A stretch of 64,000 nucleotides of DNA from Phytoactinopolyspora halotolerans (lineage in GTDB: Bacteria > Actinomycetota > Actinomycetes > Jiangellales > Jiangellaceae), in assembly GCF_010550675.1 (NCBI RefSeq), contig NZ_JAAGOA010000009.1, positions 1 through 64,000 on the forward strand, given 5' to 3'. The notes below the pieces were generated by a model. It searched no databases. It had not been told where the DNA came from and saw only the letters and a list, made by a program, of their open reading frames with translations. A program made the position numbers and the translations under genes. Below, in pieces: positions 7,494 to 16,356 of this stretch (its first letter is position 1; each line of letters starts with the position of its first letter).

Positions 7494-8885
7494 ATGGGTA
7501 CTTCTCACGATCTGATCGTCATCGGCGCAGGCCCAGCCGGCCTAGTGGCCGCATGGCGCGCTGCCCAGCGTGGGTTCAAAGTAACGCTGCTCGAACGGGC
7601 TGACCACGTGGGCGGGATGGGGGCATCGGTCGAGGTGGCCGGCATCCGTTGCGACCAAGGTTCGCACCGCCTGGATCGAGCGACGCCGGAAGGGCTGCTC
7701 CGGGATCTACGCACTCTCATGGGCGACGACCTGCAGTTGCGCACCCGCTCCAGCCGCATCCGAGTGGGGGACCAGTGGTTGTCGCTGCCGTTGCGCGTGG
7801 ACGAGGTGGCGCGACGGCTGCCCGCGTCGTTGCTGGCCCGCATCGCCAAGGACTCCACCACGATGTCGTTCCGCCGGGGGAGCGAGGAGAGCTACGCGAG
7901 CGTCGTGCAGAGCCGCGTCGGCCCCGCGCTGTACGAGTCGGTCTACGGGCCGCTCGCCCAGAAGCAGTGGGGAATGCCCGGCGAGAACATCAGCGCCGAG
8001 CAGGCGTATCGGCAGTCCGCGCGGTTGAGTGCATGGAAAGTGGCCGGCCGGGCGGTCGGCCGGTTGCGGCGGAAGAAGCAGCAGACCGCGAGCGGCTATT
8101 ACTACCCGCGCAACGGCTTCGGGGAGCTGGTCGAGGCGCTCGCCAACGCGGCGGTCGACTCCGGCGTGGACATCCGGCTCGAGGCTGAAGTAGACCGAGT
8201 CCGCGTGTACGAAGACGAGGTCGAGGTCGGTACCCAGGACGGCGACGTCGTCACCGGGGGGTTGGTCTTCTCCACGCTGCCGCTGCCGGTGCTCGCCCGC
8301 ATCTCGCGGCCCGCGCCGTCGCTGACGTCCATCGAGTCGGCAGCACGCCTGCGCTACCGGGCGATGTTGCTGGTCTACGTCGTGCACGAGGGTGGGCGAT
8401 GGAGCCGCTACGACTCGCACGACATCCCGGATCCCCGGACGCCCGTGCTGCGCATCTCGGAGCCGGCCAACTACCGCGACAATCCCGCGGACCCCGACGA
8501 CCACTCGGTGCTCTGCGCGGAGATACCGTGCTCGATGACCGACGAGGTGTGGGGCCTGGATGACGAATCGCTGGCAGACCTGGTGGACGAGACGCTAGGG
8601 CTGACCGGATTGCCCAGCGTCAACCGGGTTCACGTGGAGACCCGGCGCCTCGGTCAGGTGTATCCGATCTACCGCCTCGGCTACGAGAACGACCTCGCGG
8701 AGGTCGACGCATGGGCCAGGATGATCCGGCGGATCGTGACCCTTGGGCGCCAGGGCCTGTTCATTTTCGACAACGTCCACCAGGCGTTGCTGATGGCGTA
8801 CGACGCCGTCGATGCGATCCGCGACGACGGCCGCTTCGACCGCTACGCCTGGACCGTGGCACGTGAACGCTTCTCCCGGTCCTGA
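7494..8885 (+). CDS. NAD(P)/FAD-dependent oxidoreductase (protoporphyrinogen-oxidase / amine-oxidase fold)
   Basis: 463 residues. The N-terminus, DLIVIGAGPAGLVAAWRAAQ, is a dinucleotide-binding fold with GxGxxG at residues 11-16, and ERADHVGGMG follows with the acidic residue that binds the adenosine ribose. The C-terminal RQGLFIFDNVHQALLMAYDAVDA is the second FAD contact typical of this superfamily. MPGENISAEQAYRQSARLSAW in the middle resembles UDP-galactopyranose mutase/PPOX-like proteins that act beside glycosyl transferases. The substrate cannot be told. The ATG at 7494 is selected because the Rossmann fold starts at once; upstream codons in frame lack homology. It stands alone and converges with RNase D. 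Confidence 0.82.
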   Translation: MGTSHDLIVIGAGPAGLVAAWRAAQRGFKVTLLERADHVGGMGASVEVAGIRCDQGSHRLDRATPEGLLRDLRTLMGDDLQLRTRSSRIRVGDQWLSLPLRVDEVARRLPASLLARIAKDSTTMSFRRGSEESYASVVQSRVGPALYESVYGPLAQKQWGMPGENISAEQAYRQSARLSAWKVAGRAVGRLRRKKQQTASGYYYPRNGFGELVEALANAAVDSGVDIRLEAEVDRVRVYEDEVEVGTQDGDVVTGGLVFSTLPLPVLARISRPAPSLTSIESAARLRYRAMLLVYVVHEGGRWSRYDSHDIPDPRTPVLRISEPANYRDNPADPDDHSVLCAEIPCSMTDEVWGLDDESLADLVDETLGLTGLPSVNRVHVETRRLGQVYPIYRLGYENDLAEVDAWARMIRRIVTLGRQGLFIFDNVHQALLMAYDAVDAIRDDGRFDRYAWTVARERFSRS

Positions 8886-8902
8886 CGGAGCCCACGTCTC
8901 GC

Positions 8903-8950
8903 CCGGACCATGCCTCACCCAGTCACGGCTTGGCCGAAGCCACGGTCCGG
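8903..8950. terminator. Possible bidirectional terminator between the FAD oxidoreductase and RNase D genes
   Basis: CCGGACC (8903-8909) pairs with GGTCCGG (8944-8950), and a small hairpin GGCTT/AAGCC is nested inside. It lies between two convergent stops. There is no T-tract, as is common in GC-rich actinobacteria. Confidence 0.4.
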
Positions 8951-8957
8951 CCTGAGG

Positions 8958-9002
8958 CGGTGGCTCGGATCGCGGTGGCTCAGATCGCGGTGGCTCAGAT
9001 GG
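8958..9002. repeat. 15-bp tandem repeat at the 3' end of the RNase D gene
   Basis: Three units of CGGTGGCTCRGATSG start at 8958, 8973 and 8988. The last copy contains the RNase D stop codon (8995-8997), so expansion would leave the protein unchanged except at the stop boundary. Confidence 0.7.
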
Positions 9003-10206
9003 CTGTGGAGGTCAGCGACTCCGCGACCGGCTTGGCCGTCAGCCGGATCTGCCACTCCCGCGCACCGCGGGCACGGAAGGCGGACGCCACGTTCTCGACG
9101 GTCGGCGGGTCTGGCGGATCCCAGACCACCCGGCGCAGCGTATCCGGGGTCAGCAGGTTCTCGACTGGGAGCGTGTGCTGTTCGGCGATCTCGCCGAGGG
9201 CCGCGCGGGCAGCCGCGAGCCGGGCGGCTGCCTCCGGTTCCCGGGACGCCCAGCTGCGCGCTGGTGGCGGTCCGTCGTAGCGCGCCGTCTGCGGCGGCAG
9301 CTCCGCTGTGGGCAACGCCCGTGCGGCCGCGATCGCACCGAACCAGCGCTTGAGCTCCCGGCGCTGTGCGCGCCCTTTGAAGACCGGCAGTTTGGCCAGG
9401 TCCTCCGGCGTGGCCGGCATCGCCAGGGCGGCGTCGATGATGGCGGCGTCCGGCAGCACCCGCCCCGGGGAGAGATCACGCTGCTGGGCCAAACTGTCTC
9501 GCTCCAGCCACAGTTGCCGGACCGCGGCCAGTCCCCGCCGATCACGCACGCGGTGCACACCGGAGGTGCGTCGCCACGGGTCGGAGCGCGGCTCCGGCGG
9601 CGGCGCGGCGACGATCGCGGCGAACTCCTCCAACGCCCACTCCAGCTTGCCGCTGTCACGCAACTGCCGCTCGAGGGTGTCGCGCAGCTCGATGAGCAGC
9701 TCGACGTCGAGCGCCGCATACCGCAACCAAGCCTCCGGCAGCGGACGGGTCGACCAGTCCGCTGCCGAGTGTCCCTTCTCCAGCTGGAAACCGAGCACAC
9801 TCTCCACCAGTGCACCCAGTCCCACCCGCGGCAGCCCGAGTAACCGGCCTGCTAGCTCGGTGTCGAACAGCGTGGTCGGCCGCATGCCGACCTCGGCGAG
9901 GCAGGGTAGATCCTGCGTGGCGGCGTGCAGCACCCATTCGGTGTCCGCAATGGCCGCACCGAGTGGGGTCAAGTCGGGCACGCCGAGCGGGTCGATGAGA
10001 AACGTCCCGGCGCCGGCACGTCGCACCTGAACCAGGTAGGCGCTGTGACCGTAGCGATAGCCGGAGGCACGCTCGGCGTCGATGGCGACTGGTCCGGACC
10101 CGTTCGTCACCGCATCGACGACGGCCCGTAACTTCGCCGGGTCTGTCGTGACCTCCGGGAGCCCCTCTCGCGGTTCGGTGAGCGGGACGGGTGCGTCAGC
10201 TGTCAC
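8995..10206 (-). CDS. rnd: Ribonuclease D (DEDDy 3'-5' exoribonuclease with HRDC domain)
   Basis: 403 residues. Exonuclease motifs are visible: Exo I VAIDAERASGYRYG (Asp and Glu metal ligands), Exo II HAATQDLPCL (Asp), Exo III YAALDVELLIEL with the Tyr and Asp of the DEDDy class. A C-terminal HRDC-type region follows (LYLERDSLAQQRDLSPGR-like stretch and later helices). It trims 3' ends of structured RNAs. The GTG start at 10206 overlaps the stop of the DUF3000 gene by four bases (GTGA), so the two form a coupled pair, an arrangement common in actinobacteria. Longer in-frame starts would run through DUF3000. Confidence 0.92.
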   Translation of the reverse strand: MTADAPVPLTEPREGLPEVTTDPAKLRAVVDAVTNGSGPVAIDAERASGYRYGHSAYLVQVRRAGAGTFLIDPLGVPDLTPLGAAIADTEWVLHAATQDLPCLAEVGMRPTTLFDTELAGRLLGLPRVGLGALVESVLGFQLEKGHSAADWSTRPLPEAWLRYAALDVELLIELRDTLERQLRDSGKLEWALEEFAAIVAAPPPEPRSDPWRRTSGVHRVRDRRGLAAVRQLWLERDSLAQQRDLSPGRVLPDAAIIDAALAMPATPEDLAKLPVFKGRAQRRELKRWFGAIAAARALPTAELPPQTARYDGPPPARSWASREPEAAARLAAARAALGEIAEQHTLPVENLLTPDTLRRVVWDPPDPPTVENVASAFRARGAREWQIRLTAKPVAESLTSTAI

Positions 10207-10886
10207 CGGCGCCGCTGTTTCGATCGGACGGACGGCATGGCGACGACGCCGGCCGGCAGCGGCAGCAGGCCCGCCGCCGTGATGAGGCCGTCGCCCCAGG
10301 CCAACGCGTGTGGCTCCAGATCGAGATGCGACCCCGTGGAGCCCGACGTGACGGAGGCCGGTCCGGTCGGTCCTGGACCGGACGCCGCGCCTGCCGCCAC
10401 GGGCGTCCACGAGGCCCGGATCTCGACTTCGCAGCTGGCAGGTTCGCCCGCCATGCCACCGAAGCCTTCGGAATCGACCCTGGTCACGGTGCCACTGGCG
10501 GCGGTGTATGGAGCGGATCTGGCCTCTAGCGCATCGGTCAGCCACGTCCAGGCCACTGCCAGCAGTAACGGATCCGCGCCCATCTCCCGCTCGAGACTGG
10601 CCCGGATATACGTCACCAGCCGGAACTCGCCGTGCCAAGCTTCGTGCCCGCCTGGCTCATGCAGAAGCACCAGCCGTCCGGTCGCGACCGGGTCTGGGTC
10701 TGGGTCGTGCTCGTCGTCTACGATGACGTCGGCGCTGAGCGCGAAGGTGTATGTCGCCAGCCGTTTCGGGGCCGGCGGCTCTTCCAGCTGTACCTCGGCA
10801 CGAAACTGGGCAGAGCGCAACGTCTCGACCGCCCGGATGAAGGCGGCCGGTGCCTCCGGCTGGAGCCGCTCACTGCTGCTCGCCAC
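10203..10886 (-). CDS. DUF3000 domain-containing protein
   Basis: 227 residues. The protein begins VASSSERLQPEAPAAF and carries the conserved core FRAEVQLEEPPAPKRLATYTFAL, then GRLVLLHEPGGHEAWHGEFR and VTYIRASLEREMGADPLLLAVAW, recognisable as the actinobacterial DUF3000 family. No catalytic residues or membrane segments are seen and the function is unknown. It is almost always found immediately before RNase D and near hemE, as here. The GTG at 10886 is preferred over the upstream frame to 11021 because the upstream part would overlap hemE and is not conserved. Divergent from hemE with 67 bp between starts, so the two share a compact promoter region. Confidence 0.88.
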   Translation of the reverse strand: MASSSERLQPEAPAAFIRAVETLRSAQFRAEVQLEEPPAPKRLATYTFALSADVIVDDEHDPDPDPVATGRLVLLHEPGGHEAWHGEFRLVTYIRASLEREMGADPLLLAVAWTWLTDALEARSAPYTAASGTVTRVDSEGFGGMAGEPASCEVEIRASWTPVAAGAASGPGPTGPASVTSGSTGSHLDLEPHALAWGDGLITAAGLLPLPAGVVAMPSVRSKQRRR

Positions 10887-10953
10887 ATATCGCAGGTTAG
10901 GCCCGATTGTGCCCGCTGTCAGCGAGGCGCGCCCACCATGCCACGATTGAGAC

Positions 10954-11967
10954 GTGAACGAGAGCCTTCTGGTCCGCGCCTGCCGCGGCGAACAGACCGA
11001 ACGTCCGCCGGTGTGGTTCATGCGTCAGGCGGGCAGGTCGCTGCCCGAGTACCGGAAGGTGCGCGAAGGCGTGCCGATGCTGGAATCATGCCGCCGGCCG
11101 GAGATGGTGGTGGAGATCACCATGCAGCCGGTGCGTCGTTACGGGGTCGACGCGGCCATCTTCTTCTCGGACATCGTGGTGCCGCTGCGCGCCGCCGGGA
11201 TCGACGTCGAGATCGAATCAGGTGTCGGCCCGGTCGTGGCAGAGCCGGTGCGCGGACGCGCGGACCTGGACCGACTGCCCCCGCTCGAGCCGGGTGCGGT
11301 CTCGTTCGTCACCGAGTCCGTGCGTGGCCTGGTCGAGGAACTGGCCGGCACACCGCTCATCGGTTTCGCCGGCGCCCCTTTCACGCTGGCCTCGTACCTG
11401 GTCGAAGGCGGGCCGTCCCGGCACTATGAGCGGACCAAGGCGCTCATGCACAGCCAGCCCGACGTCTGGCACGACCTGCTGGGACGGGTCGCCCGGATCA
11501 CGGCCACGTTCCTGCGCGTGCAGATCGACGCCGGGGCAAGCGTGGTTCAGCTCTTCGATTCCTGGGCCGGGGCACTGTCGAAAGCCGAGTACGAGCGTTT
11601 CGTGCTGCCGCACAGCGCCGCGGTGCTGGCCGAGGTCAACGACGTGCCGCGGATACATTTCGGGGTGGGTACGTCGGAGTTCCTGCCACTGATGGCCCAG
11701 GCCGGTGCGGACGTCGTCGGAGTCGACTGGCGGATCCCGCTGGACGAGGCGGCGCGCCGGGTGCCTGGGGTTCCGCTGCAAGGCAACCTCGATCCGGCCC
11801 TCCTGCTCGCCGACTGGCCGGTGATCGAGGCGGAGGTGGACAGGATCGTCACCGAAGGGCGCGCTGCCGAAGGTCACATCTTCAATCTGGGGCACGGTGT
11901 GCTGCCGTCGACCGACCCGGACGTGCTGGCGCGCGTGGTGGAGCGCATCCGAGCGATGGCGGGCTGA
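10954..11967 (+). CDS. hemE: Uroporphyrinogen decarboxylase
   Basis: 337 residues. It carries the conserved [18 protein letters not shown] near the N-terminus (substrate-binding Arg residues), [18 protein letters not shown] in the middle and QLFDSWAG. It removes four acetate carboxyls from uroporphyrinogen III to give coproporphyrinogen III, the branch point substrate used next by the hemG/hemQ products encoded 1-4 kb downstream on the same strand. The GTG start at 10954 puts the conserved domain at the very beginning. Confidence 0.96.
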   Translation: MNESLLVRACRGEQTERPPVWFMRQAGRSLPEYRKVREGVPMLESCRRPEMVVEITMQPVRRYGVDAAIFFSDIVVPLRAAGIDVEIESGVGPVVAEPVRGRADLDRLPPLEPGAVSFVTESVRGLVEELAGTPLIGFAGAPFTLASYLVEGGPSRHYERTKALMHSQPDVWHDLLGRVARITATFLRVQIDAGASVVQLFDSWAGALSKAEYERFVLPHSAAVLAEVNDVPRIHFGVGTSEFLPLMAQAGADVVGVDWRIPLDEAARRVPGVPLQGNLDPALLLADWPVIEAEVDRIVTEGRAAEGHIFNLGHGVLPSTDPDVLARVVERIRAMAG

Positions 11968-11978
11968 CGGCCGGCCTG

Positions 11979-12028
11979 GTCGCTGGAGCTTGGTCACCGC
12001 CCTGAGCCGGCGGCCAAGCCTCAGCGAC
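11979..12028. terminator. Bidirectional hairpin between hemE and the DUF4349 gene
   Basis: GTCGCTG-GA-GCTTGG (11979-11993) pairs with CCAAGC-CT-CAGCGAC (12014-12028) with a two-base internal mismatch and a 20-nt loop. It lies between the convergent stops. Confidence 0.55.
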
Positions 12029-12049
12029 GAGCAGCCCGGTCAACCAAGC

Positions 12050-13003
12050 TCACGCGGGTGGGCTGAGTGCCGCATCGCCGGCGGCGGAGGGCGTCGGCCG
12101 GCGCCGCCGATGCCAGATCCAGACCGGCACGCCGAGCAGCGCCAGCAGCACCAGGAACGGCAACATGGCGGCGAGCACGCCGGCGGCCACCGAGAGGGTT
12201 GTCGTGAAGGCGTCCCAGCCGCCGCTCAAGCCGCTGGCGAAACCGAACGTCTCGCCATCCTCTTCTTCGTCCTCGTCGTCCCTCTCTTCGGCGAAGGTGA
12301 CGTTGACGGTGGCCAGCGAGGTCAGATCGGACAGCCGCTCCTGCTGACTGAGCAACGAGTCGAGGTCCGCCTCGCGACTGGCCAGTTCCGACTCGATGGA
12401 GATGACGTCGCTCAGGTCGGTCGCTTCGTCGAGCAGTTCCCGGATCCGCGCGATGCTCTGCCGTTGCGAGTCGATCCTCGATTCGGTGTCCACCACCTGC
12501 TGCGTGACATCCTGCGTGGTCGTCCCACGGTCGACGACGTCACCCAGTTCCTGCAGATCACGCACCGCGTCGTTGTATTCGTCGGTCGGGATGCGCAACG
12601 TGAGCGACGACGTGCGCGGCGTCGTGTTCTCCTCGGCGACGAATCCGCCGGCGGTACGTGCGATCTTCGCCGCTTCGTCGGCTGCCCGGGCAGCGTCCTC
12701 GGTGTCGATCCGCAGGTCGACGGTGTAGATGATGTTGCGGTTGATCGCGTCGTTCTGGATCTGTGTGATCACACCGCCGGCCGAGTCGGAGGAGTCCGCG
12801 TTGGATCGTGCTGCGTCGCCGGACCCTGCCGAGTCGTCCTCCGCCGCAGCGTCCGACTCCTGCTCGACGGATCCTTGTGCCGGGGCTTCGGCCGCCGGAG
12901 CACTGTCCCCGGCGGCGCCCTCATCGTCGTTGCCGCTCGAACAGGCGGTGAGTGTCAGAAGCGTGGCCGCGGCCGCGTAAGCTGCTGCCGTCCGTCGTTT
13001 CAT
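12050..13003 (-). CDS. DUF4349 domain-containing lipoprotein
   Basis: 317 residues. The N-terminal export signal ends in the lipobox LTAC with Cys21, then an acidic/Ala/Ser-rich spacer. The DUF4349 core starts near NIIYTVDLRIDTEDAARAADEAAKIARTAGG and includes TLRIPTDEYNDAVRDLQELG and a helical coiled stretch (ESRIDSQRQSIARIRELL). One membrane helix close to the C-terminus (AGVLAAMLPFLVLLALLGVPVWIW) is followed by an Arg-rich cytoplasmic tail. Thus it is a membrane-anchored extracytoplasmic protein of unknown role. It sits on the opposite strand between hemE and hemG, with no evident link to heme synthesis. Confidence 0.88.
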   Translation of the reverse strand: MKRRTAAAYAAAATLLTLTACSSGNDDEGAAGDSAPAAEAPAQGSVEQESDAAAEDDSAGSGDAARSNADSSDSAGGVITQIQNDAINRNIIYTVDLRIDTEDAARAADEAAKIARTAGGFVAEENTTPRTSSLTLRIPTDEYNDAVRDLQELGDVVDRGTTTQDVTQQVVDTESRIDSQRQSIARIRELLDEATDLSDVISIESELASREADLDSLLSQQERLSDLTSLATVNVTFAEERDDEDEEEDGETFGFASGLSGGWDAFTTTLSVAAGVLAAMLPFLVLLALLGVPVWIWHRRRRPTPSAAGDAALSPPA

Positions 13004-13173
13004 CGCTGTCCTCCATGGGTCGGCATCGTTCCGCGATCACGTCGCGAACGATGTACGTCGCAGTCGATGGGTGATGCGAACCGGGCCCGATTCGTTCATT
13101 GATCGGACGCGGGCTCAGCTCGGATGGTTGCGATCCGGCGGTCACACTTGGGCTACGAGACGATGGAAAGCTG

Positions 13174-14748
13174 GTGACGATCGTGCGCTCAACGGAACCG
13201 AAGGCGGCTGCGGCCTCCTGGCCTGCCCGGAGCAGCCGACCGGACGGATCCGCCGCCCCACCGGGCCGCGCGCATGTGGCGGTCGTCGGCGGTGGCATCA
13301 GCGGGTTGGCCGCGGCATGGTTCCTGCGCGAAGCGCTGGGCGACCAGGTCGAGATCACGGTGTTGGAACAGCGGGACGAGCTCGGCGGCGACGTGCGGGT
13401 GTCCGAGGTCGCCGGGATACCGGTGGACGAAGGCGCCGAGTCGTTGCTGGCGCGGCGCCCGGAGGCGGTCGATCTGGCGCGCGCGGTGGGGTTGGGCGAT
13501 GAGATCGTCCAGCCGGCTCAGGTGAGTGCGGGGTTGTGGAGTGCGGGCGAGATGCATCCGTTGCCGCCGGGAACGGTGATGGGCGTGCCGGCCGATCCGT
13601 CGTCGTTGGCGGGACTGCTGACCGACGACGAGGTGAAGCAGGCGACCGAGCGTGACCGCATCGGCGGGCCGGTGCCGATGCCGTTGACCCAGGACATCGC
13701 CGTCGGCAAGCTCGTTGCCGGCCGGTACGGGCGGGCGCTGGTGGACCGGCTCGTCGAGCCGCTACTGGGCGGGGTCTACGCCGGCCACGCCGACGAGCTC
13801 TCGCTGGACGCCACCGTACCGGCGCTGGGGGCGGCCGCGCGTGAGCATGCCACGCTGGCCGACGCCGTCCAGTCCGTGCGGCAGGTGACCGTGGGCCGCA
13901 CGAGGCAGGAACCGGCACGAGGTTCGGCCGACGACGGCGCGGCCCAGAACGGGGGAGACAACGCCAGCACGCCGGCGCCGCCCTTTGCCGGAATCGCCGG
14001 CGGAGTGGGTCGGTTGCCCGCCGCCGTGGCGCAGGCCTCCGGCGCGAAGATCCGGACCGGCGTGGCCGTGCGTGAGCTCCGCCGTTCCGACGGCGTCTGG
14101 CAGCTGCTCGCCGGTCCGGTACCGGCCACGGAGATCATCGAGGCCGATGCCGTGGTCCTGGCGGTCCCGGCGACGGCCGCGGCGCGTCTGCTGGCTGATG
14201 AATGCGCCGAGGCAGCGGCGGAACTGGCGACAGTAGAGGCGGCCAGCATGGCGGTCGTCACCTTGGCGGTACCCTCTGCCGCGTTTCCACGGTCTCCGGC
14301 GTCGTCGGGATTCCTGGTGCCGCCCGCCGAAGGCAGAACCATCAAGGCGGTGACCTACTCATCGGTGAAATGGCCATGGCTGGCCGAACGTGCCGGCGAC
14401 CTGGTGCTGCTGCGGGCCTCCATCGGCCGTCACCGGGAAGCGCAGGAGCTGCAAAGATCCGATGAGGAATTGGTGGAAGCGGTGCTGCGGGATCTCGGCG
14501 ACGCCGTGGGACTGGCCGGCCGTCCGGCGGACGTCAGGGTGACCCGGTGGGGCGGCGCCCTGCCGCAGTTCGCCGTGGGCCACCTCGACCGCGTGGCCCG
14601 CGTCCGCAGCGCGGTATCCCGGCTGCCGGGCGTCGCGGTGTGCGGTGCGATCTACGACGGTGTCGGCATTGCGGCGTGCATCGGCGCTGCGCGGCAGGCC
14701 GCGGCTCGTCTGATCTCGACCAGGCGAGCGGAACAGCCGGGTACCTGA
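13174..14748 (+). CDS. hemG: Porphyrinogen oxidase HemG/HemY (coproporphyrinogen III oxidase, CgoX type)
   Basis: 524 residues from the GTG at 13174, chosen for the GGAAAG four bases upstream; earlier starts in the frame are possible. The FAD-binding fold HVAVVGGGISGLAAAWFLRE lies around residue 35, then LEQRDELGGDVRV, and EGAESLLARRPEA of the PPOX family; the C-terminus ends with LPGVAVCGAIYDGVGIAACIGAARQAA. In actinobacteria with hemQ this enzyme oxidises coproporphyrinogen III to coproporphyrin III, so the protoporphyrinogen name is historical. It is followed after 33 bp by hemQ, which supports that role. A linker at about residues 247-268 is low complexity. Confidence 0.92.
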   Translation: MTIVRSTEPKAAAASWPARSSRPDGSAAPPGRAHVAVVGGGISGLAAAWFLREALGDQVEITVLEQRDELGGDVRVSEVAGIPVDEGAESLLARRPEAVDLARAVGLGDEIVQPAQVSAGLWSAGEMHPLPPGTVMGVPADPSSLAGLLTDDEVKQATERDRIGGPVPMPLTQDIAVGKLVAGRYGRALVDRLVEPLLGGVYAGHADELSLDATVPALGAAAREHATLADAVQSVRQVTVGRTRQEPARGSADDGAAQNGGDNASTPAPPFAGIAGGVGRLPAAVAQASGAKIRTGVAVRELRRSDGVWQLLAGPVPATEIIEADAVVLAVPATAAARLLADECAEAAAELATVEAASMAVVTLAVPSAAFPRSPASSGFLVPPAEGRTIKAVTYSSVKWPWLAERAGDLVLLRASIGRHREAQELQRSDEELVEAVLRDLGDAVGLAGRPADVRVTRWGGALPQFAVGHLDRVARVRSAVSRLPGVAVCGAIYDGVGIAACIGAARQAAARLISTRRAEQPGT

Positions 14749-14781
14749 CGGCGCCGCCGGCGGGCATGCCAGGATCGAACC

Positions 14782-15486
14782 ATGAGCGAGCAGTCTTCCC
14801 GGCCCAAGGCGCGCGACCTGAACAACGTCATCCGGTACACGATGTGGTCCGTGTTCCGGCTGCGCGACCCCTTGGGGGACGCCGACCGTACGCCCTTGAC
14901 GGCCGGCGTGACACGCCTGTTCGAGGAGCTGGTGGGCAAGGACGTCGTTGTCCGAGGCGTCTACGACGTCGCCGGCTTGCGCGCCGACGCGGACGTCATG
15001 ATCTGGTGGCACGGTCCCTCGATGGACGAACTGCAGGGCGCGTACCACCGGTTTCGGCGGACCGGTTTCGGTGCCCGGCTGGAACCGGTGTGGTCGCAGG
15101 CCGCGCTGCACCGGCCGGCCGAGTTCAACAAGAGCCACGTCCCGGCGTTCCTGGCGGAGGAAGAGCCGCGGGGGTACGTCTGTGTCTACCCGTTCGTCCG
15201 TTCCTACGAGTGGTATCTGCTGCCGGACGAGGAACGGCGAGCCATGCTTGCCGAGCATGGCCAGATGGCTCGCGGCTTCCCCGACGTGCGGGCCAACACC
15301 GTGTCATCGTTCGCGCTCGGCGACTACGAGTGGATGTTGGCGTTCGAAGCCGACGAACTCCACCGCATCGTCGACCTCATGCGCCACCTCCGCGGATCGG
15401 AGGCGCGTCGGCACGTGCGCGAGGAGGTTCCCTTCTACACCGGACGCCGGGTAGCGGTCGAGGAACTCGTGGCTACCTTGCCGTAA
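14782..15486 (+). CDS. hemQ: Coproheme decarboxylase (chlorite-dismutase-like HemQ)
   Basis: 234 residues. Features of actinobacterial HemQ are [41 protein letters not shown] with the probable catalytic Tyr136, [28 protein letters not shown] with the probable proximal heme ligand His159. It makes protoheme by decarboxylating coproheme, the last step of the coproporphyrin-dependent pathway. hemG lies directly upstream; ferrochelatase (coproporphyrin-type) is not in the window. The hairpin at 15532-15590 ends the unit. Confidence 0.95.
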   Translation: MSEQSSRPKARDLNNVIRYTMWSVFRLRDPLGDADRTPLTAGVTRLFEELVGKDVVVRGVYDVAGLRADADVMIWWHGPSMDELQGAYHRFRRTGFGARLEPVWSQAALHRPAEFNKSHVPAFLAEEEPRGYVCVYPFVRSYEWYLLPDEERRAMLAEHGQMARGFPDVRANTVSSFALGDYEWMLAFEADELHRIVDLMRHLRGSEARRHVREEVPFYTGRRVAVEELVATLP

Positions 15487-15531
15487 CCCGTCGGCGCGGG
15501 TGCGTCGCAGTAGCCCCTCGGCGTCGCGCTT

Positions 15532-15590
15532 TCCCTCGCGCGGCTACTCACCTGGCGCATCATGCCAGGTCGAGAGCACCGCGCGAGGGA
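15532..15590. terminator. Strong nested hairpin between hemQ and the GntR gene
   Basis: An outer 12-bp perfect stem, TCCCTCGCGCGG (15532-15543) with CCGCGCGAGGGA (15579-15590), encloses an inner 6-bp perfect stem CCTGGC/GCCAGG (15551-15556, 15564-15569). It is placed between convergent genes and can act on both transcripts. Confidence 0.65.
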
Positions 15591-15627
15591 GGCGCGGACC
15601 GGGGTCGCGTCACGGGGCGACGCCCGA

Positions 15628-15900
15628 TCATTCAGCTGTGCCCTGTGCGGGAACCTTCCGGACGATGAAGTTGCCCTTCGCCGGAACGGTGACGACGAGG
15701 CGCCGATCGCGCAGTTCCTTGGTGGCTCTGCGTGCTGTGCCGATGGAGACGCGATACTCGCGTGCCAGATCGCGCTCGGCGGGGAGGCGGGAGCCAGACT
15801 CGATCTGGTTCGCCTGCACGCGCGCCTCGATGTGGTCGGCAAGCCGCTTGTACACGTACTCGGACCCACGGACGTCGGGATCGAAATCTTGAATAGGCAC
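15628..15900 (-). CDS. Small GntR-family winged-helix regulator without effector domain
   Basis: 90 residues from the GTG at 15900, or 105 from the GTG at 15945. The shorter form is preferred because GAGAAGGA stands ten bases upstream and family members begin with (V/M)PIQDFDP. It contains only the winged helix: SEYVYKRLADHIEARVQ, SRLPAERDLAREYRVSIGTARRATKELRDRRLVV and VPAKGNFIVR. No C-terminal ligand domain is present, as in the short GntR proteins found in many actinomycete accessory regions. Codons AAA, TTC/ATT and the local base composition are a little less GC-rich than in its neighbours. The target is unknown; it may be its own upstream region. Confidence 0.85.
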   Translation of the reverse strand: MPIQDFDPDVRGSEYVYKRLADHIEARVQANQIESGSRLPAERDLAREYRVSIGTARRATKELRDRRLVVTVPAKGNFIVRKVPAQGTAE

Positions 15901-16356
15901 GATATTCCAGTCCTTCTCGTGTTGATGACGGCGAGTTGATTTCACGGGTGGTCAATGACGGTAGTGGCACTCGTCGCTAAGTCACAGCAGCTGCTCATGT
16001 GGCGACGCATCGGATCATAGCGAACATGTATCGGACGAACAAGCAGGTCAAGCGCCTAGTAGGGGTTGAAGAAAAATGTCTAGGGTGGGCTTGATAACTG
16101 GCAGATAAATCGCTGACCGCGTCAATCGCGGCAGCATGGCGAAGGATGTGAGCCGATGAGAAATCGAGAATGGAGAATCCAGCGGCGCTAGGCCGGGCGT
16201 GCTCGTACGGCAACGGGGAAGAACGGGACCGCGGTAGGTCAACGGTCAGTCAGTGAGTTACGTACGTATCGTCATAAACCTGGTAGTGGGGTTGATAATA
16301 CCGTGATCCGGCCGGGCGTCCAGAGCAGCCCGCGGACATGGCCCTAAGCTGGCCCT
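15901..16356. other. Gene-poor, relatively AT-rich stretch between the GntR and M20 peptidase genes
   Basis: 456 bp with no gene I can support. The base composition is visibly lower in GC than the rest (for example the A-rich run at 16069-16080 and the TA-rich segment near 16268-16300). A symmetric ACGTACGT octamer lies at 16260-16267. Short open frames on the minus strand (15995-16242) have no ribosome site or recognisable content. It could be a remnant of acquired DNA or the control region of the two genes. Confidence 0.45.
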
